From: Pleurotus djamor
Lineage: Eukaryota > Basidiomycota > Agaricomycetes > Agaricales > Pleurotaceae
Reading direction: 5' to 3'
Length of the DNA stretch: 64,000 bases
Assembly (NCBI GenBank): GCA_029747585.1
Contig: JAPEVF010000007.1
Span: forward strand, 62,001-126,000
A program made the translations under genes and the position numbers. Below are positions 47,677 to 58,590 of the stretch, in pieces. The stretch's first letter is position 1. Every line of letters starts with the position of its first letter. The notes under the pieces are model-generated. The model searched no databases, was not told the origin of the DNA, and worked only from the letters and a program-made list of their open reading frames with translations.

Positions 47677-50159
47677 ATGATGATGCGTTGGCTAGTCTGC
47701 GGTTGCCTCCTTGTTATTACGTCCCCAACTTTTGCGGCTCTCTACGCGTTTCCCGACTGCGTTAATGGACCTCTAAGGAACAACGGTATCTGCGACACCT
47801 CGAAGACGCCGAAGGAACGAGCTCAAGCCTTGGTCAGTGTTTTAACCGTCGAGGAGCTCATCAATCGAACGGGGAACATAAATCCTGACATCCCGAGGTT
47901 GGGTTTGTCGAGCTACAACTTCTGGTCCGAGGCATTGGTGAGTGACGCTCTTTGCTGATGTGGTGGGCTAGACTGACAAACTGTTATGGATATGTAGCAT
48001 GGTCTGGCTACCAGCCCTGGTGTATCCTTTGCGCCGTCAGGCAATTTCAGTTTCGCCACCTCGTTTCCTCTGCCAATAAATCTAGGCGCGACATTCGACG
48101 ACTCGCTCATAAAATCTGTCGCTACTGTCATCAGCACCGAATCCCGGGCATTCAACAATCATGGCTTCTCTGGGCTCGACTACTTCACACCAAATATCAA
48201 CCCATTCAAAGACCCCCGATGGGGCCGAGGTATGGAAACACCCGGTGAAGACCCGTTCCATATCTATCGATACGTCCTCAACCTCGTCGATGGCCTTCAA
48301 GGAGGAATAAACCCTCCTCGCTTCAAAGTCGCAGCTGATTGCAAGCACTTCGCCGCATACGATCTCGAACTCTGGCAAGGCTTCGATCGATTCTCTTTCA
48401 ATGCCCTCGTTACGACGCAAGACCTCAGCGAATATTATCTCCCACCGTTTCAGGCGTGCGTGCGCGACGCTAAAGCTGCTTCGGTGATGTGCAGCTATAA
48501 TGAAATCAACGGGACGCCCTCCTGCGCGAATTCATTTTTGCTCAAGAATATTCTGAGAGATTGGTGGGGTTTTGATGAAGATCGTTGGGTAACGGCGGAC
48601 TGCGACGCTGTGGATAATATCTGGAGGACTCATCATTTTACGGATACGCCAGAAGAAGCTGCGGCCATTGCTTTGAAAGCTGGGACGGATGTTGGATGCG
48701 CAAGGAATGGCACGGCCTTCGCTAGGAACCTCCCTTTGGCATTCAACCAGTCGCTCATTACCAGAGCTGATCTAGAGAGTGCTGTTGTCAGGCTCACCGC
48801 ATCGCTCGTTCGGTAGGTCACTACTCTACACAATATCTTGTCGTACCTCTCATTCCCATCATTGATAGGCTAGGATACTTCGATCCCCCAGAGCTGCAAC
48901 CGTTCAGACAGTTGGGCTGGTCCGATGTCAATACACCCAGTGCACAGGCGTTGGCCTATCAGTCCGCTGTCGAAAGCATCGTCCTACTAAAGAATGACGG
49001 GATCCTGCCGTTGAAGAAAGGAAGGTTTCGTAGGCTTGCGATGATTGGTCCTTGGGCGAATGCTACCTCCGAGATGCAGGGCGTCAAGTATCGTGGTCCA
49101 GCACCGTTCCTCATTGGTCCCATTCAAGCTGCTCGAGATGCAGGCTTCGATGTGGAATCCGCATTTGGTACGGCAATACTGGGTAACACGACAGACGGCT
49201 TTTCCGAAGCGCTTCGTGCTGCAAAGCGATCTGATCTGGTTGTGTTTGCTGGAGGAATTGATGAAACTTCGGTGGAAGGTGAAGGAAGGGATCGAATTAG
49301 TATCGACTGGCCGGGAAATCAGTTAGAGCTGCTTGGCGAGTTACAAGCACTTGGGAAGCCGATCGTGGTGTTACAGTTTGGAGGAGGTCAGGTGGATGAT
49401 AGCCAGTTGAAGGTTAATCGGAAAGTGGGTTGTTCCCTCCTGCAATCTTTCGTGTCGCAATCCTGATCTTGGGACTAGATCAATGCGATTCTGTGGGCTG
49501 GATACCCTGGCCAGAGTGGTGGAGCTGCAATATTCGATATCCTCACAGGAAAGGCGTCCCCTTCTGGTCGTCTGCCTGTGACACAGTATCCGGCAGACTA
49601 CGTCAATCAAATCGCCATGACTGACATGAGTCTCCGACCCTCGAACACTTCCCCTGGTCGTACGTACCAATGGTACACCGAAGTACCAGTCTTCGAATTC
49701 GGCCATGGACTCCATTTCACCACTTTCGCGCTGTCATGGCACAAGCCTCCCAAATCGCGGTACCTAACCTCGGATATCCTCTCAGCGATGCGTGGGTCGA
49801 AGACACCTGACCTAGTTGTCCTTGATACTGTGCAGGTAGTTGTCCATAATACGGGACAAACGACCTCTGATTACGTTGCCTTGCTCTTCGCCTCTATGGA
49901 CGCTGGTCCCGAGCCCAGGCCAAAGAAGCGACTCGTTTCGTATACCAGGGCGCGTTCCATTCACCCTTGGACATCTGTGATCGTGGACCTCCCAGTGACG
50001 GTGGGTTCACTTGGGAGAGCTGATGAAAACGGTGATACGTTGATTTTTCCTGGAAAGTATACGTTTGTGGTGGACGTGGGTCTAAGAAGGTTGGAAGACG
50101 CCTTTCACGTCGTAGGGAACTTGGTCAGGATAGATGGTCTTCCCCATCGTACAAACTAA
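47677..50159 (+). CDS. secreted GH3 beta-1,4-xylosidase
   Basis: Glycoside hydrolase family 3, xylosidase type, which releases xylose from xylo-oligosaccharides outside the cell. The signal peptide is CGCLLVITSPTFAALYAFPD-like after MMMRW, with cleavage expected near residue 20. The mature start FPDCVNGPL, ICDTSKTPKERAQALVS, SYNFWSEAL-HGLATSPGV (across an intron) and DPRWGRGMETPGEDP follow the family. The likely nucleophile is the Asp in VTADCDAVDNI. The second domain has SAVESIVLLKNDGILPLKKG and WAGYPGQSGG. A C-terminal fibronectin-III-like domain follows VFEFGHGLHFTTF. Four introns are needed (for example after SEAL, after LVR and after VNRK), and all phases close. The gene is intact, about 750 residues, and lies between the two arms of an inverted repeat. 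Confidence 0.92.
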
Positions 50160-50200
50160 GGCGGGGTTATACAAAAACACAGCTTTTTACGGACCTCATA

Positions 50201-50275
50201 GTGCCTCGACCCCGGATCGAACGAGGGATCTTCGCATTACGAGTGCGACGCTTTACCACTGAGCCACCGAGGCAC
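50201..50275 (-). tRNA. tRNA-Thr (anticodon CGU)
   Basis: On the minus strand GTGCCTC pairs with GAGGCAC as a 7 bp acceptor stem. The D arm contains GGCTCAGTGGTAAAGC (A box). The anticodon arm is CGCA-CTCGTAA-TGCG, giving anticodon CGT. The T arm CCTCG-TTCGATC-CGGGG carries the B box. The gene is 75 bases with no intron. A TTTTT tract, as needed for polymerase III termination, lies just downstream (50183-50187, plus-strand AAAAA near 50173 and TTTTT near 50184). Confidence 0.93.
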
Positions 50276-51324
50276 ACTTATAGTCACTGTCGTTAGAGTA
50301 CTTATATCTCATGGGCCAAGATTCTTGCTATAATTCTGTCTCGATGAGGCCACACGTAACTTGCTTGCAACAACGTTCAATTTCTTCTAACATGCATCCA
50401 ACACCCAGAAGATGCGGATTTCTACTCCCTCTCCCAACCTCAGTCAAGGAAAACCCTTCATACCAAAGTTGTGACACTCGACAACGAGAAGAAACGCATG
50501 TCGTGTTGAAACCTATGGAAACTGCTGGTAGGATACTTAGAAGAGACTGTACTGGTACGCAAAATGCGTTGCATAAGCCCATATGTTCACTGTTCCTTAC
50601 GTCAAATAGTTGGTTGAGCCTCCACCGTTACACGCCAAATGGCATGTTGCTAGCGATCTCGACGGTGTGCAAATTTCCCTAGGAAGGGGTGACGAACTCT
50701 CCTCCACCTCCAACGACCAACAACGTGCAGCCAGAATGCGAAGTTCACGCGACTGTAGCCACCGTGGAGCCCCATCTTTGAAACTGCTGCGTCTGGAGGA
50801 ACCACCAACGTAAGTACCACCTTTACCCATACACTTTGGGTCCGTCTTGATTTCCCAACAGTACGAAAGTGATGCTCGTATGAGCAGTCCGTTCGGGAAA
50901 CATTCGTGGTTTTACAAGGGTCTCCAAGCATAGCCAAAGTGGGAGAAAGAAGTCGGAAGTGCTGGGACAACTCTTGCTGAAATGGGGCAAATGGAGCAAA
51001 GGAACCCATCGTACGCTTACACTGCTACAACGTTGGAAACAGTGTCCTGCCTAAATTGTTTCTGGTGCAGCGGCCTGCTCGCGTCCTCCAAAGTCATCCA
51101 AAACCGCATTCACCCTCCGTATCCTTCTCATGCCAGCCTCTCCGGAGGCAACGATACCCCGATTGGTCTCCAAAAGCTTCGAGTGGGTCTGACTTACATG
51201 AACAGTGTCGGCGTCTCGACGACTACAGCAAAGCAGCAGTTCCATATTTATGCCGATCCAGGTGGGTTCAGGATGAGAAGCTCTGCTTAATGTCGTCAAA
51301 CTCATTTGATCTTCTCATTGATGT
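50276..51324. other. 1 kb without a recognised gene
   Basis: Lies between the tRNA gene and the right arm of the inverted repeat. Frames of 60-120 codons occur on both strands but none shows a known domain or convincing splice structure. Confidence 0.4.
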
Positions 51325-52012
51325 AGCACTGAGCACACCATCTTTGCGTCAAACCCGAGACTTGAGCTTGAGAGTCGATACCCAGTAACCCGTGAATTCC
51401 CTAAATTTCCGAAATCTTTTTGACGAAACACCATGATTTAGATACGAATAAGTAATACAACTATCGTTCTACCGAACCCAGACCATCATTTAAGCACGGA
51501 GGACATATCCAGCAACACCCTCATCAGTGTATCCAAGACGTCTAACCGCGTTGTTCTTCTCGTTGAAGTCGGTGGTGTAGAAGTGGTCAGTCCCGCTTGG
51601 GCTGTACGTCCTGTAGAGGGGAACGGAGCCGCAGATGGCGTTGGGGAAGACCCAGCCAGCGATCCCCTCCCTGACGTATCCGAGACCCTTGGCGTTCTCG
51701 GCTTCCTGGTTGTTGGTGGTGTAGAAGTGATCGCCGGCACCGAGCGACCAGAGACGGTACAAGGGGATGGTTCCAGAGGCTCTGCTGGGGAAGACCTTTC
51801 CGGTGACACCCTCACGAGTGTATCCGAGGAGGTTGGCGGCGTTGTTCCATTCCACGGCGTTGGTGGTGTAGAAGTGGTCGGTGTTGGAAGGGTTCCATGC
51901 GCGGTAGAGGGAAATGGCGTCTCTAGCGCGAGGGCATCTGGGACCGTGGGGGGGGAGAAGTAGCGAGCTTGGATTGGAGCCAGGTTAGTTAACTTACAAA
52001 TATCGGCTTGGA
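51325..52012 (-). repeat. inverted duplication, right arm
   Basis: The reverse complement of the left arm (46571-47260). Both arms run from near AAGATGTGCTCAGTGCT at the inner edge to the intron of the DUF5648 gene at the outer edge. Differences include AGC versus AAC in the repeat protein, 5 As versus N plus 7 As in the 3' flank, and 8 Cs versus CCTCCCC at the start of exon 2. Confidence 0.85.
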
Positions 52013-52120
52013 ATCGCGACTTACATCTGCGTCAGCACGTTCTTCGACGTCAACAGTAGGGAGAGCAATTGCCTGAGCGGCGAGGACGGCAGAAACGAGG
52101 AGGGCGAAAGAGAACTTCAT
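51490..52120 (-). CDS. secreted DUF5648-type repeat protein
   Basis: The start at 52120 gives MKFSFALLVSAVLAAQAIAL, a clear signal peptide, then PTVDVEERADAD before a 59 nt GTAAGT...CAAG intron. The body has three repeats carrying NTDHFYTT, AGDHFYTT and GTDHFYTT, each followed by an LGY..EGV/I.G segment, and ends GYVLRA. The repeat family (DUF5648) is frequent in secreted fungal proteins; no function is established. In exon 2 a run of 8 Cs (51948-51955) is one base longer than the corresponding stretch in the inverted duplicate and throws the frame out. With 7 bases the protein reads through, so a base-calling error is likely. Confidence 0.8.
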
Positions 52121-52217
52121 TTTGTGAGGTATGGAGTTTGTTTTCGAGTGCTGCTGCTGCTTGCTCAAGTAGACTTGGAATGCAGGTCTGAGGTCTACCC
52201 GCCGTCGAGTTTACTTC

Positions 52218-52224
52218 CTTTATA
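52218..52224 (-). promoter_or_regulatory. TATA box of DUF5648 gene
   Basis: TATAAAG on the minus strand, 98 bases upstream of the ATG at 52120. Sequence and spacing fit a fungal core promoter. Confidence 0.5.
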
Positions 52225-52684
52225 CCGTTGGGCAGGCGGTCTCGCGCATGTTAAAGGTATCTTCTACGGTGTCGCTCTCCGCATGCAGAGGTCCTGACCA
52301 TATGCGCACAGTGATTGCGCGACCTTCCTTCCTTCTCTAGAATGTATACGCTTATGGGTCCATCTGGTTGTCTGAATGCGTGATCACGAAGTAGCCCCGT
52401 CCCATCAGGTCAACCCACCCGTGCTTGTGTACCTTTCGAGTATTCTAATGTCGACCGACACCCCAATATGGCGGAACATGATTACCGTCAATGACTAAAT
52501 GCAGCGATGATGACCGCTCTATGAACGATATCCGCTCGTGCCCACTTTCACAGGCCACAAGCTGAACGCACTGCTCAACTCTAGAATTCTGGCGAAGCAC
52601 CTGTACACTAGGATTCGTAGGTGAACTCGACATCGGACATTGGCCATACTCAAGCATGTGTTACAAATGGGCTAATCAATATCT
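52225..52684. other. intergenic
   Basis: Upstream of the DUF5648 gene and downstream of the monooxygenase gene. No gene is recognised. Confidence 0.4.
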
Positions 52685-54461
52685 CTACAACCTCCCTTGG
52701 ATCTTTCGTCCTTCGCCAACCTCAACCCCACTCGTTGAACCAAACTCGAAGTCCTGGTATCCCTTGTCTTCAATTTCCTTGCAGATTTGAAGATATATCG
52801 CCAGGCCTCCCGCAAAATTCAAGTGTTGAACCACCTTTCCTGGGATGTTTGCCCCGTTGTACCAAGACTTCGCTTTCATCCACAAGCCTTGGCTTCCATA
52901 TTCGTCGACTGTTTGATTCCAGTCTTCCTCAGCCTTTTCCGCTGGCTCGATCCGCGTTAGTCCTTTGGACTTCATACTCTCGAGGCAGCGATAGATCCAG
53001 TCGCTTTGGACTTCCTACAAGTATACCCTCGGTCAGTATAAAGCATATGGCGAAGCGATCGCGTCCGAGACTTGCCAATGCTGTCGGCCCGTTGCTGAAA
53101 GCCGTGGGTCCATGGACGGCATAGACAAAGAACATATTTGGAAAATTCCTCGTCATCAACCCAGCATAGGTGCTTGCCCTCGTTGTCCACTTGTCATGGA
53201 GTGTGATGCCATTAGTCCCTTTGATGTCTATCTGGATCATACTTCCAGTCAACGCATCGAAACCGGTTGCTAGCACGATAATATCGAATTTGTGGACAAC
53301 TCCGTCCGAGGTTGTGATGCCTTCGGGTACGACCTCCGAAATTGCGTTCTCGTTCACGTCGATGAGCTTGACATTGGCCTGGTTGAAGACATCATAATAT
53401 GTCTAGATCCATGTCAGCTTGGTCGTTCATTTGCGCACTTATATACCAAGGCGTACCTGCTCCAATGGAGGACGTTTCGTACCGAATGGGTGTGGTTTCA
53501 CTTCAGGTGCGAGCTTCTCCTTCATGACTGGATCATTGATCCGCTCTCTCACCTTGTCCCTCCAGAACCCATATACATGGGTATTGACCTCATCGTCGGT
53601 GTATACCTCCTCGAATCCACTAAGAAGCGGATGGAACCCACCAAGGTTCCAAAGGCGTTCGTACACCTTGTTTACCTCTTCGATGGAGAACGCTGCGAAC
53701 GGCCCCTTCGTGAAGAACATGTCGTGGCCACCCATGGTTTGCTTACGTTCTTGAAATGCCTTCGCTTGATTGGCCTTGAGCTTTCGTTGCGCGTCTTTAT
53801 CCAAGGCTTTTTGTTGCATTGGAAGTGCAATGCATGGTGTACGCTGGAATACGGTGGTTTCCTTCGCGACTAACGCTGCTTCCTGGATAATCTGGACCGC
53901 TGTCGCACCTGTCCCGATGATGCCCACCCTTTTCTCTCTCAGATCGACGCCTTCTTGGGGCCACAGCGATGTATGGTGGCAGATCCCTTGGAATGTCTCA
54001 AGGCCTTTGATGGAAGGGATGTACGGCTTGGACGCGAAGCCGGTGCACATACTCAGATACCGACACCTCACCACCTCTCCCCTCTGCATCGTTACTTTCC
54101 ACTCATGTCTCCCCTCGTCGAACTCTGCTGCTACGACCCGAGTATTGAAGGCGATATCACGACGAAGCCCCAATTTCCTATCCGCATAATCGAAGTATTG
54201 TCGGAGTTCCTTGTAGTCGGGGAACCTAACGGAATAATCCCAATCCTTCCACAATTCGTCGATTTCTAGCTGGTACATGGTGGCGAACGAGTCTACTCGT
54301 GCACCGGGATAGCAGTTCCAGTACCATGTTCCGCCTAGGTCTTTCCCTGCTTCGACGACTTTGAGAGAGAGGCCGAGCTTGCGGAAAGTATGGAGCTGGT
54401 AGATTCCACCGAGGCCCGCTCCTACAATGAGGATATCGACGTAGTGGGGAAGGGGTGCCAT
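52685..54461 (-). CDS. flavin-containing Baeyer-Villiger-type monooxygenase
   Basis: Three exons. Exon 1 starts MAPLPHYVDILIVGAGLGG, an FAD-binding Rossmann motif, followed by LGGTWYWNCYPGARVDS, a class marker. FQGICHHTSLWP matches the Baeyer-Villiger fingerprint F-X-G-X-X-X-H-X-X-X-W/D. VGIIGTGATAVQIIQE is the NADPH Rossmann site. Exon 2 carries DIIVLATGFDALTG and NGPTALAS. Exon 3 ends EFGSTSGVEVGEG. The length of about 550 residues is normal. The enzyme would insert one oxygen atom from O2 next to a ketone carbonyl, forming an ester or lactone. The substrate is unknown. It is transcribed in the same direction as the MFS transporter upstream, about 520 bp apart. Confidence 0.9.
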
Positions 54462-54978
54462 GAGTGTGCGGAAACACCATGAGAGTTTGTCTCTTATGCG
54501 CCAGTGGATGCAGCGGCATTTACACGTACCCCTGGAGTCTGTTGGGGGCGATTACATACTTATCTCGAGTTTGCTCAATGCCATTGTCACTCAGGCTCTG
54601 TCTAACGCAACCAATCAGAACCATGGATACTCACACAAGGAACACCTTTCTCATCGGTCAGTCACATCCGAGGCTTGATTCAATAGCTCGATTGCTTCTC
54701 TTCACCATATGTAATTCTCACTTTTCTATGTTATTCTGCTTGCTTAGATACGTGATTCATGTTCTACCCAATGAGAAGTGGCGTTCTATCCACACTTGCG
54801 AGCGCAGAAATGTCTTCCTCGATTCGACATGCCCCCAAGTGTTCTCGTGTTCCTCAACAGCTTACTTCTCACAGGTACTGGTCAGCAGGTACACCTTTCT
54901 CACCGCCCACTAACCTGCGTCATCGGCTTTCAAACTCTCAAACTCAACCTCAAGGGTAAAAAATGTTTTACTGCACAA
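54462..54978. other. intergenic
   Basis: Promoter side of the monooxygenase and 3' side of the transporter. Frames on the plus strand show no domain. Confidence 0.4.
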
Positions 54979-56975
54979 TCATTCTACGAAGATCCCCCAG
55001 ACCACGGCTTCTTCTCTCCTCTTTCGCGCACTCATCTGCCTCTTTCTATCCCTCCTTGCCATCCACACACTGATACCCAAGCCGATGGAGCAGGCGAGCA
55101 TCGTTAAATACAAACTACTTGCGTAACAGGCGAGTCCGCTTGTACATTTGGGGTGCGGATCACTGAAGTTTTCAACGGTAGTAGGCTTGATTGTATCCGT
55201 CTGATGAGCATCTAGGTTACGGCCAAACATAATAGAGAATATATTCCCCAATATGAGAGGCGAGAGACCGATGTATCCAGAGGCTTCGGAGAAATGTGCT
55301 GCATACAAAAGGGAGAAGTTAAGTAGGGATGGCATCAGTTGGTCGTGTACGTACCCAATCCGAAATAGTCGATTGCTAAGATTGGTGTAAGCGCAGCGAC
55401 GCTGCCGTAACCAAGACCGAGTAACGCAGTGGCGAACCAAAGGCGTTGAACGGTGTCGATACTGGCTGCCGCAGTCTGAGAGAGAAGGATAAGTGTGGCG
55501 GCAAGGACAAAACAGTAGGATCGTGGACGTGAGAGACGCGTCGAAAGGAAATCAGAGAGGAGGCCTAAAAGTATGATTGCTATCTCAGCAACATATAGCT
55601 ACCCCGACACTGGTAGATCCACGCACCTATGACAATTCGTCCTGAGCAATTCATCACACTCAGTATAGAAACCTGCGCGGCTTGCCATTGAGCGGCGTCG
55701 ACAGCATTAAAAGCACTNGCTGCTTCCATGTGCATAGAGGATGCGAGCCATCGAGCCCACGTTATTGATGTCTTTTTCTCCGAGTTCAGCTCAGAACTCG
55801 AGCATTACCACGGCGTGCTTACACATTAACCCCGTACCAGATACTTAAATTCGCAGATTGGAGTCAGTACCACGGACGACCCTATGAACAAGGTAACTCA
55901 CGAATCGAATAAAGGACGAAAAGACACCAGAAATCCCCGTTCTTCCAAAGATCCCATCCGCCGACATCTGGCTCCACATATTCTTGCGCTTTAGACGGCG
56001 CGTATTCCGCAGCCAAAATGGACCTGGCGATGCTAGGAGTCTGATCTGAAAGGAGTGGAGTCTGGCAATCATCCAAGGAGGTGAGGATAGCCTCGGATTC
56101 ACTGGCGTCATTGGTTTCGACAGGGACAACTCGTATGAAGAAGAAGCCGAGTAACATCGGTAGAGAAGTCCCGATAGCCAGCACAAGGAGGAAGGAGGAG
56201 GTGTTACCGGGGAATGCAAGGTGAGCAATGGTAGAGAAAATGAAGGCGGAAAGGCCGAATCCAGAGAGTACGAGACCCGTAGTCGTTGCTCTCTATTAAC
56301 GCTATCAGAAAGGGCATGATTGGATATGACATAGCTTCGTACCATGGAATTTGGAAAGCTTTTCGCTGTTGGGTTTCCGGAGCCATTCAGAGCGGCACAT
56401 CCACCAGCGCCAGTCATATAGCTGAACGCCATGAGCGAGAAGAATAGGTAATTTGGCAGCGTCCCAGCGTCATCTACTGGTCCAGCATTGTAGATCATAC
56501 GAATCCCGGAGTATCCGATGAGGAGGAGAAGAAACGCGCTTGCGAGCAGGGGTCGTGGACCACGCGAGTCGACGATCCGACCCCATAGAGGAGAGGATGA
56601 GTATACGCCGACTATAAAATGTGAGCAGTGACATCAAGTCTCAGCCACCAGGAATTGACGTACCATTTCCGGAGAGACCAATGAGACTCAACCGAGTCTG
56701 TTCTATGTGCAACTTTGCAGCAAGTTGAGGACCGTACGCTTGATTCGCGGTAAATTGAGTGCTTGGGGATCGAGTAAGTTAGTACGAACCAGAAAATACC
56801 TTTCGTCATCACTGTCAGCGCACGGTCTCGAAGGCACATACAGAGCAACGTTAGCGCTCACATAATTCGTTCCGGCACTGGCAGCGACAAGAATAGCCAC
56901 TGATAAGGTAGTCAACCTTGCTGGAAGGTTTTCTAGAGGTAAACGAGAGTAACTTGGGGACGAGGAGATAGTCAT
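54979..56975 (-). CDS. MFS transporter, MCH1/nodulin-like type
   Basis: The start is at 56975 (MTISSSPSYSRLPLENLPA). Helices visible in order include LTTLSVAILVAASAGTNY, LSLIGLSGN, PRPLLASAFLLLLIGYSG, YLFFSLMAFSYMTGAGG with the family motif CAALNG, TTGLVLSGFGLSAFIFS, and LVLAIGTSLPMLLGFFFI. A charged loop of about 80 residues follows, then DLWKNGDFWCLFVLYSIR, RIVIGLLSDFLSTR (an MFS loop motif), and the end ILGNIFSIMFGRNLDAH and LTMLACSIGLGISVWM. The order and markers fit the yeast Mch1p/nodulin-like group of the major facilitator superfamily, whose substrate is unsettled. At least six introns. An N at 55718 falls in the seventh-helix region, and the exact exon there is unclear. Confidence 0.85.
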
Positions 56976-57294
56976 TGCTTGTGAAGGGGGAGTTTGAGTC
57001 GAGTCATCGTTACTGTCAGCGTGTAGCTCGGAGCGCTGACGGGTTGCTCGCAGTAGCTACTACAATCGGGAGGGGGATAAGTGCGAAGTGGGATGGTGTT
57101 GGTCATCATTCCGAGCGTCAACCACCCTCGACGTCCATAATTGGAACAGTTTCAAATCTTTCGGGGACCCTCAAAAACGCCCTTTGTGATGTCTTCTGTG
57201 TATATATAACTTGATACACGAGTGGTCGAAGTGCCGTAAAACCATCGCGTTATCAGCGCGGCATACATAACCCCATCTCTGTGATGGAAGATAA

Positions 57295-57844
57295 CTAGCT
57301 GGAGACCCCAGATATGAAGAATGAATACCCTTTGTATGATGGCTGTGAGGCGTCGTTCTCCAGTGCGTAGCTCCTACACTCGGCCTCAAGTGCATTGATG
57401 TCAGAGCAGTCTATGAGCCCTGCAGCGTCGAGGTGTCGAACCGCTTCCCTGAGCCATACTCGACAGCTGAACCTCGGTTCAGTGTTTTTATCGCTGTCTG
57501 GTATCGCGAGTGGAATATCCTTGAGCAAGCCCGTGACTTCGTCGAGGCTGCGAGGTCCGATATTTCCTGAGATCATAAAGTATCAGTCNAAAAAAATCGT
57601 GAGCTCTGAAATCTGGAAGCCCACCGAGCTTTATCGCAGCACAAACGATCGGCGAACTCAATAATTTTTCATGAGGCGGGGGATCTTCGAAGAACCAATT
57701 CCCTCCACCTGGATCTTTTGCATGAAGTTTTATCGCGGTGGTAGAGGAGAACGGAATGCAAATGGCCCAATGGAATGTCTGGCCATCACATCTGGAGAAA
57801 AGAACGGCGAGGATGTCCCCAACATTTAATTCGGCAGGCGACAT
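57295..57844 (-). CDS. uncharacterised protein, two exons
   Basis: The start at 57844 reads MSPAELNVGDILAVLFSR and continues FHWAICIPFSSTTAIKLHA, GGGNWFFEDPPP and IVCAAIKLG. An intron of about 60 nt (GTGGGC...TCAG, containing an N at 57589) leads to GNIGPRSLDEVTGLLKDIPL, FSCRVWLREAVRHLDAAGLI and LEAECRSYALEN. The pattern of an HWA-type strand, then a conserved Cys-X-X-Trp and a final helix, resembles a group of uncharacterised Agaricomycete proteins of about 150-170 residues, but I cannot name a family with confidence. No signal or membrane segment. A further short exon after YKG is possible. Confidence 0.6.
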
Positions 57845-58590
57845 TGCTTCCTGAGAGATACAGTAGCAGATAGCGGCAAGTGAGATACGCCTTTCAATTG
57901 ACTTGTGAGACTAGCGCGAGTTTTGTGAGCCACTGACGACAAAAGTCGAGGAAAAGTTCGGAACAACCAAGTGACGGACGACGCGTCGAAAAGCATGTGA
58001 CACTCACGTGACCCCAGAATCTCGAGTTTGAGTCTGACCCCGAGTTGACCGCATCTCTTTCGATATGTCAAATCGCGACCAAAACTCCTTGCTACCCACC
58101 CAACATCACCACAAGTGTCTTGCCGGCCCTAGGAGCTCATAGAATTTGCTAAAGTAACAAGTGGAAGCTATAGACTCAGGGCCTTTTACTTTGTAAGTGC
58201 GTGAATTGAGTCCTCTGAATCATTTCCCGGCATGTCTCCTTATCTGCGACGCGGTTCCGACTGAAGCGACCGACATGCTTTTGGTAGAAGCTAGGGCTAG
58301 AGGTCAGGGCACGGCGAACCACTTCGCTCGTTGTCCATGACCTTTGAGCCTCGCGCTCAGCTGCGACTCCCTGGAAGAAGCCCTAGTTTTGGTTTGTTTT
58401 TGGCTTGAAACGACACCATGGCCTCCTGACCTCAAGGGGAGCTTTCCTTATGCGCCTCGTACGTTACCAGCTGGGGTTACGGAACGCGTCGTGTGAATGG
58501 CAAATGAATTGGGTCAGAAGCTGTCAGAAGGAGCACATTCTTCATCTAGTACCCTGAACCTCAACGATATAACGCATCGCAAACGTTCGA
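57845..58590. other. divergent intergenic region
   Basis: A shared upstream region of the small minus-strand gene and the plus-strand P450. No gene or clear core promoter element is seen. Confidence 0.4.

Noticed and set aside
57208..57290. tRNA-like stretch with GAGTGGTCGAAG and a CGCG-TTATCAG-CGCG stem
   Set aside because: No B box, no closing acceptor stem, and an implausible anticodon. It was taken as chance or a decayed relic.
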